Assembly: GCF_024519455.1 (NCBI RefSeq)
Contig: NZ_JALJRY010000021.1
Span: 1-64,000 of the forward strand
Source: Streptomyces sp. STR69
Lineage (GTDB): Bacteria; Actinomycetota; Actinomycetes; Streptomycetales; Streptomycetaceae
Direction: 5' to 3'
DNA length: 64,000 bases
The first letter of the stretch is position 1. Each line of letters begins with the position of its first letter. The notes under the pieces are model-generated. The model was not told the DNA's origin, made no database searches, and worked only from the letters and a program-made list of their open reading frames with translations. Both the position numbers and the translations under genes were made by a program. Of this stretch, positions 60,565 to 64,000 are shown piece by piece.

Positions 60565-61320
60565 GTGCTCAAGGAAGTCATCGCGACCCGCTACATCACG
60601 CCCCTGCGGGAAGGCGGCTCGCTGCCGGGGCTCGTCGAGGGCGACGACTTCGCGCCGTACGTCATGAAGTTCAGCGGTGCCGGACAGGGCCGCAAGACAC
60701 TCGTCGCCGAGGTCGTCGTCGGGGAGCTGGCCCGCCGGCTGGGCTTCCGGGTGCCGCGACTGGTGACCCTCGACCTCGACCCGGTGCTCGGGCTCGGCGA
60801 ACCCGACCAGCAGGTCCAGGAGTTGCTGAAGTCCAGCGGTGGCGCCAACCTCGGCATGGACTTCCTGTCCGGCGCCCTCGGCTTCGATCCGCTGGCCTTC
60901 ACGGTGAGCCCCGAGGAGGCGGGCCGGATCGTCTGGTTCGACGCCCTCGTGAACAACGTCGACCGGTCCTGGCGCAATCCCAACCTGCTGATGTGGCACG
61001 GCGACCTGTGGCTCATCGACCACGGCGCCACCATGATCTGGCACCACAACTGGCCCGGCGCCGAGACCTCCGCGGCCCGCCCCTACGACGCCGCCGACCA
61101 CGCCCTCGCGCGCTTCACCCCCGACCTCGCGAGCGCCGCCGCGGACCTCGCACCGAGGGTCACCGAGGAACTCCTCGCCGAGGTCACCGCCGAGATCCCC
61201 GACGCCTGGCTGACCGGCGAACCCGGCTTCAGCGCCCCCGGCGACCTCCGCCGGGCCTACGCGGCGCCCCTCCTCACGCGCGCCGCCGTCATCCACGAGC
61301 GCATCAAGAGGGACCAGTGA
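60565..61320 (+). CDS. HipA-like kinase domain protein
   Basis: 251 residues from a GTG at 60565 with GGGAG upstream (GTG at 60535 possible). Shows KFSGAGQGRKTLVAEVVVGELARRLG, then FDALVNNVDRSWRNPNLLMW and LWLIDHGATMIWHHNW, which fit the HipA/PI-kinase-like catalytic loop (N-x-D-R and I-D-H-G). Smaller than E. coli HipA (440 aa) and without the N-terminal HipB-contact domain. Overlaps the next gene by 4 bp. Confidence 0.8.
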   Translation: MLKEVIATRYITPLREGGSLPGLVEGDDFAPYVMKFSGAGQGRKTLVAEVVVGELARRLGFRVPRLVTLDLDPVLGLGEPDQQVQELLKSSGGANLGMDFLSGALGFDPLAFTVSPEEAGRIVWFDALVNNVDRSWRNPNLLMWHGDLWLIDHGATMIWHHNWPGAETSAARPYDAADHALARFTPDLASAAADLAPRVTEELLAEVTAEIPDAWLTGEPGFSAPGDLRRAYAAPLLTRAAVIHERIKRDQ

Positions 61321-61733
61321 CCGAGCGCCACATCATCCGGCCCAGCGAGGCCAACGAACGGGACGTCTTCGAGTACGCCCTGCTGCGCGTCGTACCGCGG
61401 GTGGAACGCGGCGAGTGCATCAACGCCGGGGTGCTCGTCTACTGCCGTGCCCGCTCCTACGTCGGCGCCCGCACCCATCTGGACGAGGCGAGGCTGCTCG
61501 CCCTCGACCCGGCCGCCGATGTGGCCGGGATCAGGGCCGCGCTCGGTGCCGTAGAAGGAGTGTGTGCCGGTGGTGACGCGGCCGGGCAGGCGGGGCGGGA
61601 CGACGCGGGGCGGCGGTTCCGCTGGCTGATCGCGCCGCGGTCGACCGTCGTGCAGCCGGGGCCCGTGCACACCGGTCTCACCGTCGATCCGGCGGCCGAG
61701 ACGGAGCGCCTGCTCGACCTGCTGGTGAGGTAA
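61317..61733 (+). CDS. DUF3037 protein paired with the HipA-like kinase
   Basis: 138 residues; the GTG overlaps the kinase stop by 4 bp (GTGA). Segments FEYALLRVVPRVERGECINAGVLVYC and the later PRSTVVQPGPVHTGLTVDP are characteristic of DUF3037. The kinase-DUF3037 pair recurs in many bacteria. Function unknown; a substrate or regulator of the kinase is a reasonable hypothesis. Confidence 0.83.
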   Translation: MTERHIIRPSEANERDVFEYALLRVVPRVERGECINAGVLVYCRARSYVGARTHLDEARLLALDPAADVAGIRAALGAVEGVCAGGDAAGQAGRDDAGRRFRWLIAPRSTVVQPGPVHTGLTVDPAAETERLLDLLVR

Positions 61734-61805
61734 TGAATCACACCCGGCCCTGCGCACGTTGACACCGAGTGCCAGGGCTTCTAGCGTCACGTCTGCCGAA
61801 GGTAC

Positions 61806-61819
61806 TAAGCGGTCGCTCA
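61806..61819. promoter_or_regulatory. TetR-like operator upstream of fabG
   Basis: TAAGCG-GT-CGCTCA is a near-perfect inverted repeat (5 of 6 positions) 57 bp before the fabG start, of the type bound by TetR regulators of lipid and acyl-CoA genes in actinobacteria. No tetR gene is in the window. Confidence 0.4.
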
Positions 61820-61875
61820 CTGGCAGGCCGCGGTTTTCAAGGGCGAGAGTTTCTCAAGGGCGAGGAGAACCAGGA

Positions 61876-62637
61876 ATGTCCACCACTGAGCAGCGGGTCG
61901 CGATCGTCACCGGCGGAGCGCGGGGCATCGGCGCCGCCACCGCCGTACGCCTCGCGGCCGAGGGCCGTGCGGTCGCCGTGATCGACCTCGACGAGGCCGC
62001 CTGCAAGGACACCGTGGAGAAGATCACCGCGGCCGGCGGCAAGGCTCTCGCGGTCGGCGCCGACGTCTCCGACGAGGCGCAGGTCGAGGCCGCGATCGCG
62101 CGCATCGTCGCGGAGCTGGGCGCGCCGACGATCCTGGTCAACAACGCGGGCGTGCTCCGCGACAACCTGCTCTTCAAGATGAGCGTCTCCGACTGGGACA
62201 CCGTCCTGAACGTGCATCTGCGCGGCTCGTTCCTGATGACCAAGGCCGTCCAGAAGCACATGGTCGACGCGGGCTTCGGCCGGATCGTCAACCTCTCCTC
62301 GTCCTCCGCCCTCGGCAACCGCGGCCAGGCCAACTACTCCGCGGCCAAGGCCGGTCTGCAGGGCTTCACCAAGACCCTCGCCATCGAGCTCGGCAAGTTC
62401 GGCATCACGGCCAACGCCGTCGCCCCCGGCTTCATCGCCACCGACATGACCGCCGCCACCGCCGCCCGCGTCGGCATGGGCTTCGAGGACTTCAAGGCCG
62501 CCGCCGCCACCCAGATCCCGGTGCAGCGCGTCGGTGAGCCCGACGACATCGCCAACGCCGTCGCCTTCTTCACGAACGAGGCGGCCGGTTTCGTCTCCGG
62601 CCAGGTCCTGTACGTCGCCGGCGGACCGCTCAACTAG
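61876..62637 (+). CDS. fabG: 3-oxoacyl-ACP reductase-like SDR
   Basis: 253 residues from the ATG at 61876 with GAGGAG upstream. Classical SDR: NAD(P) loop TGGARGIG, NNAG, catalytic S-Y-K (SSSSALGNRGQANYSAAKAG), and AVAPGFIATDMT. The FabG-like sequence suggests reduction of a 3-oxoacyl thioester, but many paralogues exist in Streptomyces and the true substrate may differ. Precedes a second SDR by 30 bp. Confidence 0.87.
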   Translation: MSTTEQRVAIVTGGARGIGAATAVRLAAEGRAVAVIDLDEAACKDTVEKITAAGGKALAVGADVSDEAQVEAAIARIVAELGAPTILVNNAGVLRDNLLFKMSVSDWDTVLNVHLRGSFLMTKAVQKHMVDAGFGRIVNLSSSSALGNRGQANYSAAKAGLQGFTKTLAIELGKFGITANAVAPGFIATDMTAATAARVGMGFEDFKAAAATQIPVQRVGEPDDIANAVAFFTNEAAGFVSGQVLYVAGGPLN

Positions 62638-62667
62638 GGAACACGGGAACAGGGAACGCAGGAAAAA

Positions 62668-63429
62668 ATGACTGAACTGCCTGAACTCTCCGGCAAGGTC
62701 GCCGTCATCACCGGCGCCAGTCGCGGCATCGGCTACGGCGTCGCCGAGGCGCTGCTCGCCCGCGGCGACCGGGTCTGCATCACCGGACGCAACGAGGACG
62801 CCCTCAAGGAGGCCGTCGAGACGCTCGGCGCCGACCGCGTCATCGGCGTGGCCGGCAAGGCCCACGACGAGGCCCACCAGACCGTCGTCGTCGAGCGCAC
62901 GATGGAGGCCTTCGGCCGCGTCGACTACCTGGTCAACAACGCCGGTACGAACCCGGTGTTCGGCCCGATCGCCGACCTCGACCTGAACGTCGCCCGCAAG
63001 GTCTTCGAGACCAACGTCATCTCGGCGCTCGGCTTCGCCCAGAAGACCTGGCACGCCTGGCAGAAGGACAACGGCGGCGCCATCGTCAACATCGCCTCCC
63101 TCGCCGGGATCTCCGCCTCGCCGTTCATCGGCGCGTACGGCGTCAGCAAGGCCGCGATGGTCAACCTGACGCTCCAGCTGGCGCACGAGTTCGCGCCCGG
63201 CGTACGGGTCAACTCGATCGCCCCGGCGGTCGTGAAGACCAAGTTCGCCGCCGCCCTGTACGAGGGCCGCGAGGCGGAGGCCGCCGCCTCCTACCCGCTG
63301 GCCCGGCTCGGTGTGCCGTCCGACATCGGCGGCGCCGCCGCGTTCCTGACCTCGGAGCAGTCCGAGTGGATCACCGGCCAGACCCTCGTCGTCGACGGCG
63401 GCATCCTCCTGAACGCCGGAGTGGCCTGA
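62668..63429 (+). CDS. SDR-family oxidoreductase
   Basis: 253 residues. SDR features: TGASRGIG, NNAGTNPVFGP, catalytic region NIASLAGISASPFIGAYGVSK, and VVDGG near the end. Only 30 bp after fabG and in the same direction, so probably co-transcribed and acting on related acyl or keto substrates. Confidence 0.88.
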   Translation: MTELPELSGKVAVITGASRGIGYGVAEALLARGDRVCITGRNEDALKEAVETLGADRVIGVAGKAHDEAHQTVVVERTMEAFGRVDYLVNNAGTNPVFGPIADLDLNVARKVFETNVISALGFAQKTWHAWQKDNGGAIVNIASLAGISASPFIGAYGVSKAAMVNLTLQLAHEFAPGVRVNSIAPAVVKTKFAAALYEGREAEAAASYPLARLGVPSDIGGAAAFLTSEQSEWITGQTLVVDGGILLNAGVA

Positions 63430-63440
63430 CCCCACGACCC

Positions 63441-63483
63441 GGGCGCCGGTTCCTTTGCTGTTCCCTTTACGGAATCGGCGCCC
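63441..63483 (+). terminator. Hairpin after the SDR pair
   Basis: GGGCGCCG (63441-63448) and CGGCGCCC (63476-63483) form an 8-bp stem with a long AT-rich 27-base loop. Plausible terminator for the SDR operon; the remaining gap to 63630 contains no gene I can support. Confidence 0.4.
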
Positions 63484-63630
63484 GTGTCGAGGTACGAAAA
63501 CGCGCACAGTGGACTGACAACGTCGTCATAAAACCGCTGATCAAGTGCCCCGTCCGAACCTTGCTCAACCGGCCGGGACACTGCGGTATGGTCTGCCGAC
63601 CCTTGGTACGGCGGATCGAGGAGTGTGCGC

Positions 63631-64000
63631 GTGTTCAACCCGAACCGAGGCCTGCGGAGAGCCGCGGCGATCACGTCGATATCCCTGGTGGCCGGATGCG
63701 GGGTGTTCTCGGACGGAAATCCGGACGACCGGGGACCCATCGTCGTCGGCACCACCAGCGCCCCCAGCACGCTCGACCCGGCCGGCTCCTGGGACGGCTC
63801 GTGGGAGCTGTTCCGCAACATCTACCAGACGCTCCTGGCCTACCCGACCGGTGCGACCACCCCCGAGCCGGACGCCGCCAAGAGCTGTGGTTTCACGGAC
63901 GGTTCGAACACGACGTACCGCTGCGAACTGCGCGCGGGCATGAAGTTCGCCGACGGGGACACCCTCGACGCCCAGGCCGTCAAGCACTCCATCGACCGCA
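63631..64000 (+). CDS. ABC transporter family 5 solute-binding lipoprotein, N-terminal part
   Basis: The reading frame runs from a GTG (63631, preceded by GAGGAG) to the window edge, so only about 123 residues are visible. A signal peptide with lipobox (LVAGC near residue 23) is followed by the N-terminus of an oligopeptide-type binding protein (VVGTTSAPSTLDPAGSWDGS, IYQTLLAYPTG, and ELRAGMKFADGDTLDAQAVK). Uptake of peptides or similar ligands is expected. Confidence 0.88.
   Translation, partial: MFNPNRGLRRAAAITSISLVAGCGVFSDGNPDDRGPIVVGTTSAPSTLDPAGSWDGSWELFRNIYQTLLAYPTGATTPEPDAAKSCGFTDGSNTTYRCELRAGMKFADGDTLDAQAVKHSIDR

Overview
The window is high-GC actinobacterial chromosome and almost certainly Streptomyces. 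Codons end mostly in G or C, GTG starts are frequent, and in-frame TTA codons are nearly absent. Gene content at the left end matches, in order, the S. coelicolor block around SCO1378-SCO1389 as I remember it. No CRISPR array, prophage or insertion sequence was seen.

Left end (1-13.9 kb): the tail of a 5S rRNA gene and its terminator lead into a conserved housekeeping cluster. It holds a CDP-alcohol phosphatidyltransferase (probable cardiolipin synthase), a mannose-1-phosphate guanylyltransferase fused to a degenerate phosphomannomutase domain, a DUF881/DUF1290/DUF881 membrane trio, GarA, an FtsR-type MerR protein, a DUF151 protein, a second MerR protein, DinB, a PRC-barrel protein, and gcvP behind a tandem glycine riboswitch. 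The same set, largely in the same order, is what I recall from Mycobacterium tuberculosis Rv1822-Rv1832.

Molybdenum/formate block (13.9-21.6 kb): modABC, a small molybdopterin-domain protein, a truncated xanthine dehydrogenase large subunit facing a truncated PucR regulator across an apparent deletion junction, a LysR regulator with an NAD-dependent (metal-free) formate dehydrogenase, and an HTH-TOBE (Mop) protein that may sense molybdate.

Potassium block (21.7-40.2 kb): two PH-like membrane proteins, an APC permease, a CPA1-type cation/proton antiporter, an orphan KdpD kinase, a KimA-like transporter, a 27-codon ORF followed by kdpFABC, then kdpE and a second kdpD. Several promoters here share an 11-bp direct repeat, roughly GTMAR-N6-GTCAA. 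In three of them two copies lie 32 bp apart and 5 bp upstream of the -35. I read this as a probable KdpE regulon, and it is the most interesting signal in the window.

Right part (40.2-64 kb): mixed core and accessory genes. These include a GH43 enzyme, DUF5999, a GCS2-type ligase, a solute-binding/VWA hybrid, a CPBP protease, PhzF, a HAD protein, an APH-fold kinase, PadR, SRPBCC, a Clp_N protein, an EamA permease, a MocR regulator divergent from a PPOX pair, a LysR, a third PPOX protein, an isochorismatase-like protein with a TTA codon, a Rieske lipoprotein, an SGNH hydrolase, a HipA-like kinase with DUF3037, two SDRs, and the start of a family 5 solute-binding lipoprotein cut by the window edge.
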